The translations under genes were made by a program, and so were the position numbers. From NCBI GenBank assembly GCA_947259915.1, contig CAMYOC010000033.1, positions 68,923-132,922 on the forward strand: a stretch of DNA of 64,000 nt, in the 5' to 3' direction. Position 1 is the stretch's first letter, and every line of letters starts with the position of its first letter. Below are positions 1-11,156 of this stretch, one piece after another. This DNA comes from an uncultured Gammaproteobacteria bacterium. GTDB taxonomy: Bacteria; Pseudomonadota; Gammaproteobacteria; Steroidobacterales; XN24. Under the pieces are notes generated by a model. The model searched no databases. It had not been told where the DNA came from and saw only the letters and a list, made by a program, of their open reading frames with translations.

Positions 1-264
1 CTCGATAGAGATGGTGAAATTGGTACGCCGGTCCATGTCGGTGCTGCTGACCATCAGCGGCAAGCGCAGCTGACTGCAGCGGTCGCGGTTGAGGGTCAGA
101 CAGATCAGGCCGCGGCCGTAGCGGGCCATAAAATTGATGTCTTCCGGTCTGACCTTGGAGGCGGCCATGACCAGGTCCCCTTCATTCTCACGGTCTTCGT
201 CATCCATGATGATGACCATGCGGCCCGCGCGAAGATCAGCCAGCACTTCCTCGATGGAATTCAT
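1..264 (-). CDS. ribB: 3,4-dihydroxy-2-butanone 4-phosphate synthase, N-terminal part (cut by window edge)
   Basis: The first 88 codons of RibB (or of a fused RibBA) are present and the rest lies beyond base 1. RibB converts ribulose 5-phosphate to the four-carbon precursor of riboflavin plus formate. The N-terminus [18 protein letters not shown] is followed by the metal- and substrate-binding stretch [10 protein letters not shown] (about residues 22-31) and by [11 protein letters not shown], all family hallmarks. It starts 19 bases after ribE and is the last visible gene of the glyA-nrdR-ribD-ribE-ribB run. The 19-base gap leaves no room for an FMN riboswitch. Whether a RibA domain follows cannot be seen. 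Confidence 0.93.
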   Translation of the reverse strand, partial: MNSIEEVLADLRAGRMVIIMDDEDRENEGDLVMAASKVRPEDINFMARYGRGLICLTLNRDRCSQLRLPLMVSSTDMDRRTNFTISIE

Positions 265-283
265 CGCCGGCTCCTGATGCAGA

Positions 284-934
284 TCAGTGACTTTTTGCAA
301 AACCGTTCTCCCTGAGTGTCTCCATGCTGATGCCGGCCGCAGCGTCGTGACCGAGCAGACGCTCCAGATAGCGGGCCACGATATCGACCTCGAGATTCAC
401 GCGGAGCCCAGGCTTCCAGGCCGAAACATTAGTTATTTCAATCGTATGCGGAACAATGTTCACGCCAAAAATAGCCCCGTCCACATCGTTCACCGTAAGA
501 CTGACGCCGTCGATACAGATCGAGCCCTTGCGCGCGATATAGCGCCCCAGCGCGGCCGGCGCACGCACGCGGAAACGCACCGAGCGCGCTTCCTCGCGCC
601 GCTCGATCACTTCGCCTACCCCGTCCACATGCCCGGTGACCAGGTGTCCACCCAGCGGCGTGGCCAGCGTCAGTGCCTGTTCCAGATTGACCCGGTGTCC
701 GGGGCGCAGCTCACCCAGCGTGGTCAGGCCCAGACTCTCTCTCGACACGTCTGCGGCGAAGCTCTCGCCATCCAGATCCACCGCGGTGAGACACACGCCG
801 TTGACCGCGATGCTGTCACCAAGGCTGGAAGACGCAAGCGACAGCCCGGGGCACCGGATACGCAGACGCACATCGCCGCCGCGCGGCTCGATCGCCTCGA
901 CCTCCCCCTCGCTATGCACGATCCCGGTAAACAT
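284..934 (-). CDS. ribE: Riboflavin synthase, alpha chain
   Basis: Dismutates two 6,7-dimethyl-8-ribityllumazines to riboflavin and 5-amino-6-ribitylaminouracil in the cytoplasm. At 216 residues it has the usual length. Two lumazine-binding barrels are visible: one opens with [12 protein letters not shown] and contains [12 protein letters not shown] (about 41-52), and the second opens near residue 98 with [11 protein letters not shown] and contains [11 protein letters not shown]. The start codon abuts the ribD stop codon directly, so translation is probably coupled. No deviation from the family is seen. Confidence 0.97.
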   Translation of the reverse strand: MFTGIVHSEGEVEAIEPRGGDVRLRIRCPGLSLASSSLGDSIAVNGVCLTAVDLDGESFAADVSRESLGLTTLGELRPGHRVNLEQALTLATPLGGHLVTGHVDGVGEVIERREEARSVRFRVRAPAALGRYIARKGSICIDGVSLTVNDVDGAIFGVNIVPHTIEITNVSAWKPGLRVNLEVDIVARYLERLLGHDAAAGISMETLRENGFAKSH

Positions 935-2044
935 CTAGCCTGCTCTCGCCTCCAGGCGCGCCCGGATTCTGAGATCGGGGCCGACCTGACGCACGTCAAT
1001 AAGCTCCAATTGTACCCTGTCCGCCAGCGAGACGAGCCCGCTCAGCTCGACCAGACCCCGGGCCTCATCCCCCATGAGGTGGGGTGCCAGGTAGAGCACG
1101 AGCTCGTCTATCAGACCCGCGTTGACCATGATGCCGGCCAGCCTTGCACCGGTCTCTACCAGCACGTCGTTGCACTCCAGCTCGGCCAAACGGGTAAGCA
1201 GACGTTGCAGATCCACCTTGCCGCTGTCATTTGGCAACAGCTCGATCCGGGCCCCGGCCCGCTCCAGCGCCCGCTGCGCGGCGGCATCCTCCAGCGCGCC
1301 AAAGATCAATGTCTGACCCGGCAGCCCCAGGAGCCGGGCATCGGGCGGTGTGCGCAGACGCGAATCAACCACAACCCGCAGCGGCTGTCGCCCGCCGGTG
1401 TCGAGCGCCGCTGCACGTACGTTGAGCGAGGGATCGTCGCTGATCACGCTGCCGACGCCGGTCAGGATCGCGGAACTCGCTGCGCGCAGATGCTGCACAT
1501 CGGCCCGCGCCGCCGGACCCGTGATCCACTTGCTCTCACCGTTGGCCATCGCGGTGCGCCCATCGAGGCTGGCGGCGAGCTTGAGCACGGTACGTGGCCG
1601 GCCGCGCTGCATACGGCTGACGAAGCCCGCATTGAGCGCCGCGGCCTGGTCAGTGAGGAGACCGCACTGGACGTCGACACCAGCCGCCCGTAACGCCGCC
1701 AGACCCTGACCTGCGACCAGAGGATTCGGATCCTCCATCGCCACCACGACCCGAGCAACACCGGCGGCGATCAGTGCCTCAACGCAAGGCGGCGTGCGGC
1801 CATGATGGGCGCAGGGCTCAAGGGTGACGAAGAAGGTCGATCCCCGCGCCGCCGCGCCAGCGCGCTCCAGCGCCACGATCTCGGCATGCGCGCCGCCGGC
1901 GACCGCGTGCCAACCGCTGCTGATCGGTTCGTCATCGACGGTGATGACGCAACCGACTCTCGGGTTTGGATGACAGCTGAACTGCCCCCGGCGAGCGAGC
2001 CGCAGCGCATCACTCATATGGCCGTGATCGGCCGCGCTGAACAC
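935..2044 (-). CDS. ribD: Bifunctional pyrimidine deaminase/reductase of riboflavin synthesis
   Basis: Deaminates 2,5-diamino-6-ribosylamino-4-pyrimidinone 5'-phosphate and then reduces the ribosyl side chain with NADPH. The N-terminal deaminase domain (about 1-145) carries the zinc motifs HAEIVAL (His near 53) and PCAHHGRTPPC (about 78-88). The C-terminal RibD reductase domain begins near 147 with RPRTVLKLAASLDGRTA. At 369 residues it has the family length. The ORF starts 4 bases after the nrdR stop codon and ends against ribE, consistent with one transcript. Confidence 0.97.
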   Translation of the reverse strand: MFSAADHGHMSDALRLARRGQFSCHPNPRVGCVITVDDEPISSGWHAVAGGAHAEIVALERAGAAARGSTFFVTLEPCAHHGRTPPCVEALIAAGVARVVVAMEDPNPLVAGQGLAALRAAGVDVQCGLLTDQAAALNAGFVSRMQRGRPRTVLKLAASLDGRTAMANGESKWITGPAARADVQHLRAASSAILTGVGSVISDDPSLNVRAAALDTGGRQPLRVVVDSRLRTPPDARLLGLPGQTLIFGALEDAAAQRALERAGARIELLPNDSGKVDLQRLLTRLAELECNDVLVETGARLAGIMVNAGLIDELVLYLAPHLMGDEARGLVELSGLVSLADRVQLELIDVRQVGPDLRIRARLEARAG

Positions 2045-2048
2045 CGGC

Positions 2049-2552
2049 TCAGTCCTCGTCGCCGGGCAGTAGCGACATCTGCTCGCGCGTGGCCGCGGCG
2101 GCCACCGCGCGCAGACGCTCTACCTCGTCACGGAATTCCTCCACGTCCTGAAAATGACGGTAGACAGACGCAAAGCGCACGAACGCCACTTCGTCGAGCT
2201 GGCGCAGCTCCTCCATCACCAGATCGCCTACCCGACGCGCCGGGATCTCGCGCTCACCGACGGTACGCAACCGGTGGGTGATCCGGGCGATCGCGGCCTC
2301 CAGGTCCTCGGCGCTGACCGGTCTTTTCTCCAGCGCGCGGATCATCCCGGAACGCAGCTTCTCCTCGTCGAAGGGCTCGCGGCTGTCGTCGCTCTTGACC
2401 AGCCGCGGCATCACCAGTTCCGCGCTCTCGAAAGTGGTAAAGCGCTCGCTGCAGTCCAGGCACTCGCGCCGGCGTCTGACCTGGGCGCCCTCGCCCGCCA
2501 GACGCGAATCGATGACCTTGGTTTCGGGATGACCGCAGAAGGGGCAGTGCAC
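2049..2552 (-). CDS. nrdR: Transcriptional repressor NrdR
   Basis: Nucleotide-sensing repressor of ribonucleotide reductase genes. The N-terminal zinc finger has Cys3, Cys6, Cys31 and Cys34 ([12 protein letters not shown] and [16 protein letters not shown]). An ATP-cone follows (about 49-139), beginning [19 protein letters not shown]. At 167 residues it is slightly longer than the usual 150-160 because of its C-terminal tail. Its place between glyA and ribD is the conserved gammaproteobacterial arrangement. No NrdR box was recognised in this window, so its targets lie elsewhere. Confidence 0.97.
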   Translation of the reverse strand: MHCPFCGHPETKVIDSRLAGEGAQVRRRRECLDCSERFTTFESAELVMPRLVKSDDSREPFDEEKLRSGMIRALEKRPVSAEDLEAAIARITHRLRTVGEREIPARRVGDLVMEELRQLDEVAFVRFASVYRHFQDVEEFRDEVERLRAVAAAATREQMSLLPGDED

Positions 2553-2570
2553 GTCGCGCGTCCGGCCGGG

Positions 2571-3827
2571 TCAGCTCTGGTAGATCGGGAAGCGGCCGCA
2601 GAGCTCGAGCACCTGGCCGCGGACCCGGTCGACGATGCTCTCGTCGCCCATGTGGTCCAGCACGTCGGCGATCAGGCCCGCCAGCGTCGCGCATTCATCC
2701 CCGCCAAAACCGCGCGTGGTGATCGCCGGTGTACCCATGCGCAGACCGCTGGTGACAAAGGGCGATCGCGGATCGTTGGGGACCGAGTTCTTGTTGACCG
2801 TGATATAGGCACGCTCCAGTGCCGCATCCGCGTCCTTACCGGTGATGTCCTTGTCAATCAGATCGACCAGGAACAGATGGTTGTCGGTGCCGCCGGAGAC
2901 GATGTTGTAGCCGCGTTCGCTGAGCACCCGCGTCATGGTTCGAGCGTTGTCGATCACCTGGGCCTGATAATCGCGGAACGCCGGTTCCAGCGCTTCCCTG
3001 AAAGCCACGGCCTTGGCCGCGATCACGTGCATCAGTGGACCGCCCTGGGTGCCGGGGAAGACCAGGGAATTGAACTTCTTGGTCAGCGCCTCGTTCTCCC
3101 GGGCCAGGATCATGCCGCCGCGCGGACCGCGCAGGGTCTTGTGCGTGGTGGTCGTGACCACGTCGGCAATCGGTACCGGGCTGGGATAGACGCCAGCGGC
3201 GACCAGACCGGCGATATGCGCCATATCGGCCATCAAAAAAGCGCCTACCGAATCGGCGATGTCGCGGAAACGCTGCCAGTCGACGACCCGCGAGTAAGCG
3301 GAGAAACCGGCGATGATCAGCTTCGGCCGATGCTCGTCGGCCAGCGCCTGGACCTGATCGTAGTCGATCTCGCCGGTGGCGTAGTCCAGACCGTATTGCG
3401 CCGCCTTGTAGAAGCGTCCGGAGAAATTGACCTTGGCCCCATGCGTCAGATGGCCGCCATCGGCCAGGCTCATACCCAGGATCGGATCGCCCGGCTCCAG
3501 CAGCGCGGCGAACACCGCCACGTTGGCCTGACTGCCCGAGTGCGGCTGCACGTTGGCGTAATCCGCACCGAACAGCTCGCGCGCCCTGGCGATCGCAAGT
3601 TCCTCAGCCGTATCCACGTACTCGCAGCCGCCGTAATAACGTTTGCGCGGATAGCCCTCGGCATATTTGTTGGTCAGCACCGAACCCTGGGCCTCGAGCA
3701 CCCGCGGGCTGGCATAGTTCTCCGAGGCGATCAGCTCGGCATGTTCCTGCTGACGCGTGAGCTCCGCAGCCATGGCCGCGGCCAGCTCATCGTCGTATCC
3801 GGCGATCGTCATCTCGGGGCTGAACAT
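2571..3827 (-). CDS. glyA: Serine hydroxymethyltransferase
   Basis: PLP enzyme that interconverts serine and glycine and loads one-carbon units on tetrahydrofolate. I chose the ATG giving [15 protein letters not shown] because the product is then 418 residues, the family length, and a TGGAG sits about 10 bases upstream. The longer open frame upstream is not family-like. Key regions are [12 protein letters not shown] near the N-terminus, the PLP-lysine motif [13 protein letters not shown] (Lys near 230) and [15 protein letters not shown] near 360. It leads the glyA-nrdR-rib run. A one-carbon link to purL and fhs elsewhere in the window is plausible. Confidence 0.97.
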   Translation of the reverse strand: MFSPEMTIAGYDDELAAAMAAELTRQQEHAELIASENYASPRVLEAQGSVLTNKYAEGYPRKRYYGGCEYVDTAEELAIARARELFGADYANVQPHSGSQANVAVFAALLEPGDPILGMSLADGGHLTHGAKVNFSGRFYKAAQYGLDYATGEIDYDQVQALADEHRPKLIIAGFSAYSRVVDWQRFRDIADSVGAFLMADMAHIAGLVAAGVYPSPVPIADVVTTTTHKTLRGPRGGMILARENEALTKKFNSLVFPGTQGGPLMHVIAAKAVAFREALEPAFRDYQAQVIDNARTMTRVLSERGYNIVSGGTDNHLFLVDLIDKDITGKDADAALERAYITVNKNSVPNDPRSPFVTSGLRMGTPAITTRGFGGDECATLAGLIADVLDHMGDESIVDRVRGQVLELCGRFPIYQS

Positions 3828-3869
3828 CGGGGCAACTCCAGTTCGGTTTGGGCGGTCGGAAAAACGGTC

Positions 3870-3898
3870 ATTGTACCGCAGCAGCCCGCTCGGGTGAC
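3870..3898 (-). promoter_or_regulatory. Putative sigma-70 promoter for the glyA operon
   Basis: On the minus strand a good -10 box TACAAT (3870-3875) lies 17 bases from a weak -35 box GTCACC (3893-3898). The glyA start codon is about 42 bases downstream of the -10. This is the only convincing -10 in the 104-base gap between the deacetylase gene and glyA. The -35 matches the consensus poorly, so an activator may be needed. Confidence 0.4.
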
Positions 3899-3931
3899 CG
3901 TCGTCGGAAGCGATGGCGAGCGGCGGGCGCG

Positions 3932-4894
3932 TCAGCCAGCGGACAGCATTTCCTGGACCACGCGGGACCAGCCGATAGCGATATTGGCACGGTTGTAACC
4001 GCCGCCACCGAGTGCCACCAGACGACCCTGGCAATGGCGATCGGCGATCTCGCACAGACTGGCCGCCGCCAGCCCATGGGCGTCCTCGGAGAAGCAAAGA
4101 TGGGTCAGCGGGTCGCCGGCGAGGCTGTCTGCACCGCACTGGAAGACGATGAACTCCGGCTTCGACTCGTTGAGATAGGTTTCGATCTCCCGCCAGGCAT
4201 CACGGAAATCCGCGTCGTCGGCACCCGGCGCCAGCGGCAGGTTGAGCTTGGTCCCCACTGCGGGCCCGTCCCCGGTCTCGCTGCGGGCGCCGGTGCCGGG
4301 GAACAGGAAGCGTCCGTCCTCGTGGATATCGGCAAACAGGACGTCGGGATCTTCAGCAAAGCCGTAGTACACGCCGTCACCATGATGGGCGTCGATGTCC
4401 ACATAAGCGATGCGACGCAGACCATGCCGCCGGCGCAGCGACTCGATCAGTACCGCGCAGTCGTTGAACACGCAAAAACCCGAGGTGCGGTTGCGGGCCG
4501 CGTGATGCAGCCCGGCGATCGGCACAAAGGCCCGGCGCACGGCCCCGGCCATCACCTGCTCGCCGGCCCGCAACGTGGCGCCGACCACGGCTCGGGAGGC
4601 TTCATAGATGCCGGGAAAGGCCGGCGTGTCGCCAAAGTCCAGATAGCCCTCGCCGATCAGCGACATCTCCTCGACAAAGCCGACATGATGTGGCGCGTGG
4701 AACCATTCGACCTCCCGGCGCGTGGCGGTCCGCGGATCGTCGAACAACACTCGCGACTCGAGCTGGCGTTCTCTGAGACCGCGGAGAAAGGCGTCATGAC
4801 GATCAGGCCCGAACGGATGACCGTGGCCAAAGCCATAGCCCGCGGCCGCTTCGCCGCTGACGATGGACACCCGATTGTCGGAAGGGCCGCTCAT
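3932..4894 (-). CDS. Histone deacetylase family (AcuC/HDAC-like) zinc amidohydrolase
   Basis: Zinc-dependent deacetylase fold. Bacterial relatives act on acetylated lysines, polyamines or small acetyl amides, and the substrate here is unknown. Visible catalytic features are the double His of [14 protein letters not shown] (about 138-151), the metal and charge-relay motif [13 protein letters not shown] (about 170-182) and the late [12 protein letters not shown] (about 298-309), which carries the Tyr of the oxyanion hole. At 320 residues it fits the small bacterial class II-like enzymes. It has no signal peptide and is therefore cytoplasmic. It lies 104 bases upstream of glyA on the same strand, in what looks like its own unit. 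Confidence 0.9.
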   Translation of the reverse strand: MSGPSDNRVSIVSGEAAAGYGFGHGHPFGPDRHDAFLRGLRERQLESRVLFDDPRTATRREVEWFHAPHHVGFVEEMSLIGEGYLDFGDTPAFPGIYEASRAVVGATLRAGEQVMAGAVRRAFVPIAGLHHAARNRTSGFCVFNDCAVLIESLRRRHGLRRIAYVDIDAHHGDGVYYGFAEDPDVLFADIHEDGRFLFPGTGARSETGDGPAVGTKLNLPLAPGADDADFRDAWREIETYLNESKPEFIVFQCGADSLAGDPLTHLCFSEDAHGLAAASLCEIADRHCQGRLVALGGGGYNRANIAIGWSRVVQEMLSAG

Positions 4895-4924
4895 TAGACG
4901 TCGAGAGTAGCACAGGGTCCGGGC

Positions 4925-4957
4925 GAAAAAAGACCCGCCGCGCGGCGCGCGGCGGGT
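4925..4957 (-). terminator. Rho-independent terminator of the penicillin acylase-like gene
   Basis: An 11-bp perfect stem (4933-4943 pairing with 4947-4957, loop GGC) is very GC-rich. On the minus strand it is followed immediately by a C and then a run of T bases (4926-4931). It lies about 50 bases past the stop codon of the minus-strand acylase gene and just before the HDAC-family gene, separating the two units. Confidence 0.85.
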
Positions 4958-5007
4958 GGTGATAGTGCAGCAATCGCGGCTATGGGTACGGCGATGCCGG
5001 TACCGAT

Positions 5008-7926
5008 TCAGGGCCGGAATTTTTGCACGCTGTCCGTGCCGTGCCTGAGGTCCCCGCTCTTGAACCGGATCGGGTTTGCGTCATTGGTCAGCCACCGGGG
5101 CAGCATCGGATAGACATAGAACTTGTCCCCCGGCACCGCGCTGGTGCCACCCGGCCACACCGACTGGGACACCGGGCCCGAAGGCCGCACGTCGGCCACC
5201 CAACGGTTGGTCGGCCCACTGCCAAACATAAAGCCGTTTATGCCGGCAGCTCGCGCGTTGTGCGAGGACGCATCCGGCGTGCCGAAACCGCCGTCGGTCG
5301 GAATACCCGACAAATTATCCAACGGCGCCGGGAAAGCGCCGAACGCCGGCGGCACGCTAAACGGCCCGCCCAGCGGCGAGTCGAACACGATCCGATGCAG
5401 CAAACCCCAGCGGTAGTCATCGATGTCGGTGCTGCCGTCAAAGGCCTCCGCAAATTCGGGACCGGCCAGCCGGTCCAGCGCATCCGACAATCCCGCCAGC
5501 ATCAACACCTGGACGTCGGTGGCCTGATCGCCGGCACCGCCAGCGAAGAAATCGACACCGGATGCCGACACACCGCCGTTCTCTACCAGGTTGCGCAGCG
5601 CGGTCATCGCCAGCGACGAGCCCGGCGTGTAGTCACCCAGACCGATGCCCTGCAGCGTCGTGTCCAGGGTCGAGCGGACAAAGCTGGAGCGCCACACGCT
5701 GTATACCGTGGTGGCGACGCTGGCCCGGATCTCGTCGGCGTCAAGACTGCCACCCGGATCGCCGTCCATATCCTCGCTGTCGTAACCCTCAGGGATACCG
5801 GTCTTGGCCTGATAGTCCAGACCGGCCCACATCACCAGCTTGTCGATCGCGTCAGCCAGGCGCGGATCGCTGGCGGCCGCGGCCAGGGCCGGATCAGCAC
5901 CTTGAGCCATGCCATCGTCATAGGCCTGGATAATCAGCGGCGCGAAGAATCCGGCGTCCAGCAGACCGACGTCGGCCTGGATCTCAGCCATCTCTTCCAC
6001 GGACAATTTCTGGTCCCCGCTGGACAACGCGCGGCGTACCCGCTCGGTGATGCTGCCGGCGCGGAAGCCGGAGGCGTAACCGGGGTTCAGATAGAACACG
6101 CCGCCGGTATCCCGGAACTGGTTGAGCACGTCGTTATCCAGCGTGGTGCCCGCCGGATCGTTGTTGGCGTTGACGAAGAAGCCATTGCTCGGGTTGACGA
6201 TCTGCGGCATCTCCCCGGGGCCCAGGATCTCGTACGGCGTGACCTGGCCAGGGTAGTCATTTTGCTGCGGCAGCCACTGATGCAGATCCAGGTCGCCCTG
6301 GCGGATAAAGAACGGTGGCACGCCGGCGGCCGCACCCAGAAGCTCGAGGTCGGTGCGGATCGGCATCTCGGCGCTGGTGAAGTAGGCCAGGTTGCCGCGG
6401 CGATCGGCGTAGGCCCAGTTCTGCGAACCGAAATCGAAACGGGCCAGCCCGTCACGGAAATCGTCCAGATCCCGCGACGTGTTCCACAGATAGAACGTCT
6501 CCAGTTCCCGGGTCGGGCCGAAGCCGGTGTATTGGGCGGTCAGTACGGAGCTGCCAGGCGCCAGGTTCCCCAGCACCTGCAGGATTACGCCGTTATAGCG
6601 AGCCGGTACGGTGAGCGTGAACGGCGGAATGCTCGGGTCCGGCGGCGCCGGGACCACCACACCGCCGACGTTGATAAAATAGGACTCCGGCACCGGGACG
6701 ATCGGTCCGAGCGCGCCGCCGGGCAGCGCGATACTGAGACCCAGCGGGGCCTGCGGATCGGCAACCAGCGTATCCAGGAATATATCCGTGACATCCATCG
6801 GATTGGTGGTCGGGCCCCAGGCGATGTCGCGGTTTTGTCCGGTGATGATAAAGGGCGTGCCGGCGAAGCCATTGCCCACGGCGTCATATCCCGGCGAGCT
6901 GATTTGCATCGGATAAAAGGTCGTCGGGTTATCCAGCGAGAGATGCGGATCGTTGGCGATGATGGGATAGCCCGTGGCGGACCTGGCCCCGACGACACCC
7001 CAATTGTTGGAACCGCGGTCGGAGCGTTCGTTCTCGATCAGCGTCCGCAACAGCGGCACCTGACGGGCTTTGCGCAAATATTCCTCCGACAGCCGCGCCG
7101 CATCCGGATGGACCTTTGGTGTGCTTTTCGCGCCCATCGCTTTGGCCTGTGCCTTACCTTTTGGCGGGCGTTGTGATCCGCTGCTGCCGGCATCCGGCAC
7201 GGTGCTGGCGGGATCGAACGGCTCGGAGCGGTAGAGGTCCTCGGAGAACAACAGATAGCCGGGCTGCTCACCCAGCACAAACTGGAACGCACCCAGCGTC
7301 TGGCTGTTGTCGATATCGTCCAGATCAAAGGACAGCCCGAACGCGATCAGCTTGCCGATCACGATGCTGTCCACCGGCGACCATGGCTCGAATGAACTCA
7401 GGTTTAGCGCGCCATACTCGGGCGGCAGCGCGCCGCCGGCTGCGTCTACATAGGCGTTGACACCCTCGGCATAGGCAAACATCGCCGCCTCCACGCCGCG
7501 GGCGGTCTTGTCGCCTGCCGCAGCGTCAGTCTGGATCGCGGCCCAGGTCCGCTCGGCGGAGCGACGCAGACCGATGGTGCGTAACTGCACGTCACTGCCC
7601 AGCGCGCCCTGCCCGAGCAACTCGGCGAGGGTACCGCTCGGCTGGCGGCGGTTCACGTCCAGCTGAAACAGGCGGTCCTCGGCATGGACCCAGCCCTGAA
7701 GAAAGAACATGTCGTGTTCATTGCGGGCCTGGACATGAGCCAGTCCATCGACATCCCGGATGATCTTGGCGGAAGACTTGAGAGCCGGCAGCCGGATCAC
7801 CTTGCTGTTGCCCGCGGGTCGGGCCGCGGCGTCGTTTTGGGCCTTCGGTCCAGCGTCCGCGATGCCCTGGCCGGTCATCAAGACGATCACACATGCGGCG
7901 CAGGCCGCGGCAATTCGGTTTAACAT
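5008..7926 (-). CDS. Exported penicillin acylase family protein (Ntn hydrolase)
   Basis: Large self-processing amidase of the peptidase S45 family. Relatives hydrolyse acyl-homoserine lactones, beta-lactam side chains or other N-acyl amides in the periplasm. A signal peptide (about residues 1-25, MLNRIAAACAACVIVLM...GIADA) is clear. The alpha chain spans about 45-245. A Gly/Pro/Lys-rich spacer (about 245-290, including QRPPKGKAQAKAMGAK) precedes the beta chain, whose nucleophile Ser near 305 lies in DRGSNNWGVV. At 972 residues it is longer than the usual 750-850. A strong RBS (GGGAGGGGG) precedes the ATG and a terminator follows, so it is monocistronic. The substrate cannot be deduced. Confidence 0.9.
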   Translation of the reverse strand: MLNRIAAACAACVIVLMTGQGIADAGPKAQNDAAARPAGNSKVIRLPALKSSAKIIRDVDGLAHVQARNEHDMFFLQGWVHAEDRLFQLDVNRRQPSGTLAELLGQGALGSDVQLRTIGLRRSAERTWAAIQTDAAAGDKTARGVEAAMFAYAEGVNAYVDAAGGALPPEYGALNLSSFEPWSPVDSIVIGKLIAFGLSFDLDDIDNSQTLGAFQFVLGEQPGYLLFSEDLYRSEPFDPASTVPDAGSSGSQRPPKGKAQAKAMGAKSTPKVHPDAARLSEEYLRKARQVPLLRTLIENERSDRGSNNWGVVGARSATGYPIIANDPHLSLDNPTTFYPMQISSPGYDAVGNGFAGTPFIITGQNRDIAWGPTTNPMDVTDIFLDTLVADPQAPLGLSIALPGGALGPIVPVPESYFINVGGVVVPAPPDPSIPPFTLTVPARYNGVILQVLGNLAPGSSVLTAQYTGFGPTRELETFYLWNTSRDLDDFRDGLARFDFGSQNWAYADRRGNLAYFTSAEMPIRTDLELLGAAAGVPPFFIRQGDLDLHQWLPQQNDYPGQVTPYEILGPGEMPQIVNPSNGFFVNANNDPAGTTLDNDVLNQFRDTGGVFYLNPGYASGFRAGSITERVRRALSSGDQKLSVEEMAEIQADVGLLDAGFFAPLIIQAYDDGMAQGADPALAAAASDPRLADAIDKLVMWAGLDYQAKTGIPEGYDSEDMDGDPGGSLDADEIRASVATTVYSVWRSSFVRSTLDTTLQGIGLGDYTPGSSLAMTALRNLVENGGVSASGVDFFAGGAGDQATDVQVLMLAGLSDALDRLAGPEFAEAFDGSTDIDDYRWGLLHRIVFDSPLGGPFSVPPAFGAFPAPLDNLSGIPTDGGFGTPDASSHNARAAGINGFMFGSGPTNRWVADVRPSGPVSQSVWPGGTSAVPGDKFYVYPMLPRWLTNDANPIRFKSGDLRHGTDSVQKFRP

Positions 7927-7958
7927 AACCCCCTCCCAGCGAATCGATGCGTCCCCTA

Positions 7959-7988
7959 TTTATAGTTGCCCACCGCAACCGAATCCAA
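7959..7988 (-). promoter_or_regulatory. Putative sigma-70 promoter of the penicillin acylase-like gene
   Basis: On the minus strand TTGGAT (7983-7988) and TATAAA (7959-7964) are spaced by 18 bases. The start codon lies about 33 bases downstream of the -10, with a GGAGG-type RBS between. This is in the divergent gap with ettA. Confidence 0.45.
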
Positions 7989-8081
7989 TGCCTGCCGTCT
8001 GGCGCGACGCTTTGGTCGCGGCTGGCGTCGTTTACCGCCATCCCCGATACTTCCGCTTTTGTCCGCGAGTCCAGCATCTCC

Positions 8082-9749
<1,668 letters not shown>

Positions 9750-9826
9750 GATATCCGACGTCATGCACTGGCTATCCTGCCGCCTCGTAATAGTGATCCA
9801 TTTTTTAGATTTACAAACAAATATTT

Positions 9827-11149
9827 ATGACTGATTCCTCAGGTGACTTGGAGATTCTTGCCGAGGCCGAACAGCTGCGAGCGCAGGGGCGGTTTGACGA
9901 AGCCGCCGCCCGTCTGGAGACGCTCCTCGCCGAGCGGCCGGAGCATCTCGACGCGCTGATGAAACTGGCGCAAATCGCGCTGGCCCAGCGACGCATGGAC
10001 GAATGCCTGCGGCTGCTGGAGCAGGCAAGCGGCCAGCATCCCGCGGATGCAGAGCTGCATTTCCGGCGCGCGACGGTGTTACACCAGCTCGGACGCATCG
10101 ACGAGGCACGGGCGGCTTACGCCAGAGCTGCCGAACTGCAGCCGGATCACGTGCCCGCCTTGCTCAAGCTCGGCGCTTGCTGTGTCGCGATGGGCGATCG
10201 CAATGCCGCGATCCGGACCTATCAGGGCGTGGTCGCAATCACCGGTCCGGTGGGGCGCGCGCTCCGCGACCCGAGATTGCCGGCGGCGATCCGCGCAGAT
10301 GCTGAACTCATGCATCGCACGCTGACCGGCAGATACCGGGAGTTACTCGAACTGACCCGAACCTATCTGCGGCAGCGGTACCCGGCCGGCGATCTGACCC
10401 GGATCGAAGCCGCGTTTGCGATCATCGCTGGCGAACGTCAGCGGCGCTACGACCATCCGCAGCAGCGTCCGGAGTTCTTCTTTATCCCGGGACTGGCGCC
10501 GGTACCCTGGTTCGAGCGCAAACAATTCGACTGGGTCACGCAGGTGGAGGACGCATTCCCGGCGGTGCGCGCGGAACTCGAGGCACTGCTCCCGGAGCGT
10601 GCCGGCTTTACGCCCTACATCCACGGCACCCAGGGCCAGGAAGCGACGACGCCCGACGGCACCGATTTCTCTCATCTGGCCGGCAATCCGTCATGGAGCG
10701 CGTTTCATCTGCACAAAGGCAGACGCATCGATGAGCATTGCACCCGTTGCCCGCAGACCGCCGCGCTGATGGATTCGCTGCCGCTGCCGCAGGCCGAAGG
10801 CTGGATGCCGGAGACCTTCTTCTCGGTGCTGGGGCCCGGTGAACGGATCATCCCCCATTTCGGCCAGATGAATGGACGGTTGACGATCCATCTCGGTCTG
10901 ATCATCCCGCCAGACTGCGGCATCCGTGTGGACGATGAGACACGCGGCTGGGCGGAAGGCAAGATCCTGGCCTTCGACGACAGCTTTGTGCATGAAGCCT
11001 GGAACGATAGCGAGCAGGAACGCGCGGTCTATATCTTCGAGGCCTGGCACCCGGATATGCAGCCCGCGGAGATCGACGGAGTGCAGCATTTTCTCGAGAC
11101 CCGCGCGCGCTGGCTGCGCGAGGTCGGCGCCGAACACAGCGACGGCTGA
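9827..11149 (+). CDS. TPR repeat protein with aspartyl/asparaginyl beta-hydroxylase domain
   Basis: Putative Fe(II)/2-oxoglutarate oxygenase that hydroxylates protein or peptide side chains. The N-terminal 150 residues form TPR-like helices (for example HLDALMKLAQIALAQRRM and ELHFRRATVLHQLGRIDEA). The C-terminal domain (about 220-425) carries the AspH motifs PHFGQMNGRLTIHLGL (first His ligand near 345) and FDDSFVHEAWN (second His), followed by the 2-oxoglutarate Arg in QERAVYIF. The HxG pattern lacks a carboxylate ligand, as in human AspH. No Shine-Dalgarno precedes the ATG; the leader is AT-rich (CAAACAAATATTT). It has no signal peptide and its target is unknown. Confidence 0.88.
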   Translation: MTDSSGDLEILAEAEQLRAQGRFDEAAARLETLLAERPEHLDALMKLAQIALAQRRMDECLRLLEQASGQHPADAELHFRRATVLHQLGRIDEARAAYARAAELQPDHVPALLKLGACCVAMGDRNAAIRTYQGVVAITGPVGRALRDPRLPAAIRADAELMHRTLTGRYRELLELTRTYLRQRYPAGDLTRIEAAFAIIAGERQRRYDHPQQRPEFFFIPGLAPVPWFERKQFDWVTQVEDAFPAVRAELEALLPERAGFTPYIHGTQGQEATTPDGTDFSHLAGNPSWSAFHLHKGRRIDEHCTRCPQTAALMDSLPLPQAEGWMPETFFSVLGPGERIIPHFGQMNGRLTIHLGLIIPPDCGIRVDDETRGWAEGKILAFDDSFVHEAWNDSEQERAVYIFEAWHPDMQPAEIDGVQHFLETRARWLREVGAEHSDG

Positions 11150-11156
11150 CGCGGAT

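Noticed and set aside
265..283. FMN riboswitch before ribB
   Set aside because: The gap between ribE and ribB is only 19 bases, too short for the structure.
287..1693. 468-codon plus-strand open frame opposite ribE and ribD
   Set aside because: It is an antisense shadow caused by high GC content; it has no family motifs, and the rib genes on the other strand are unambiguous.
2154..3998. 614-codon plus-strand open frame opposite nrdR and glyA
   Set aside because: Antisense shadow; no signal or family features and entirely opposite two certain genes.
5023..7176. 717-codon plus-strand open frame opposite the acylase gene
   Set aside because: Antisense shadow; the minus-strand frame has a signal peptide, catalytic Ser motif, RBS and terminator.
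8003..8020. Hairpin CGCGAC-GCTTTG-GTCGCG in the ettA leader as a riboregulator
   Set aside because: Only a 6-bp stem with no further supporting structure; expected by chance in this GC-rich sequence.
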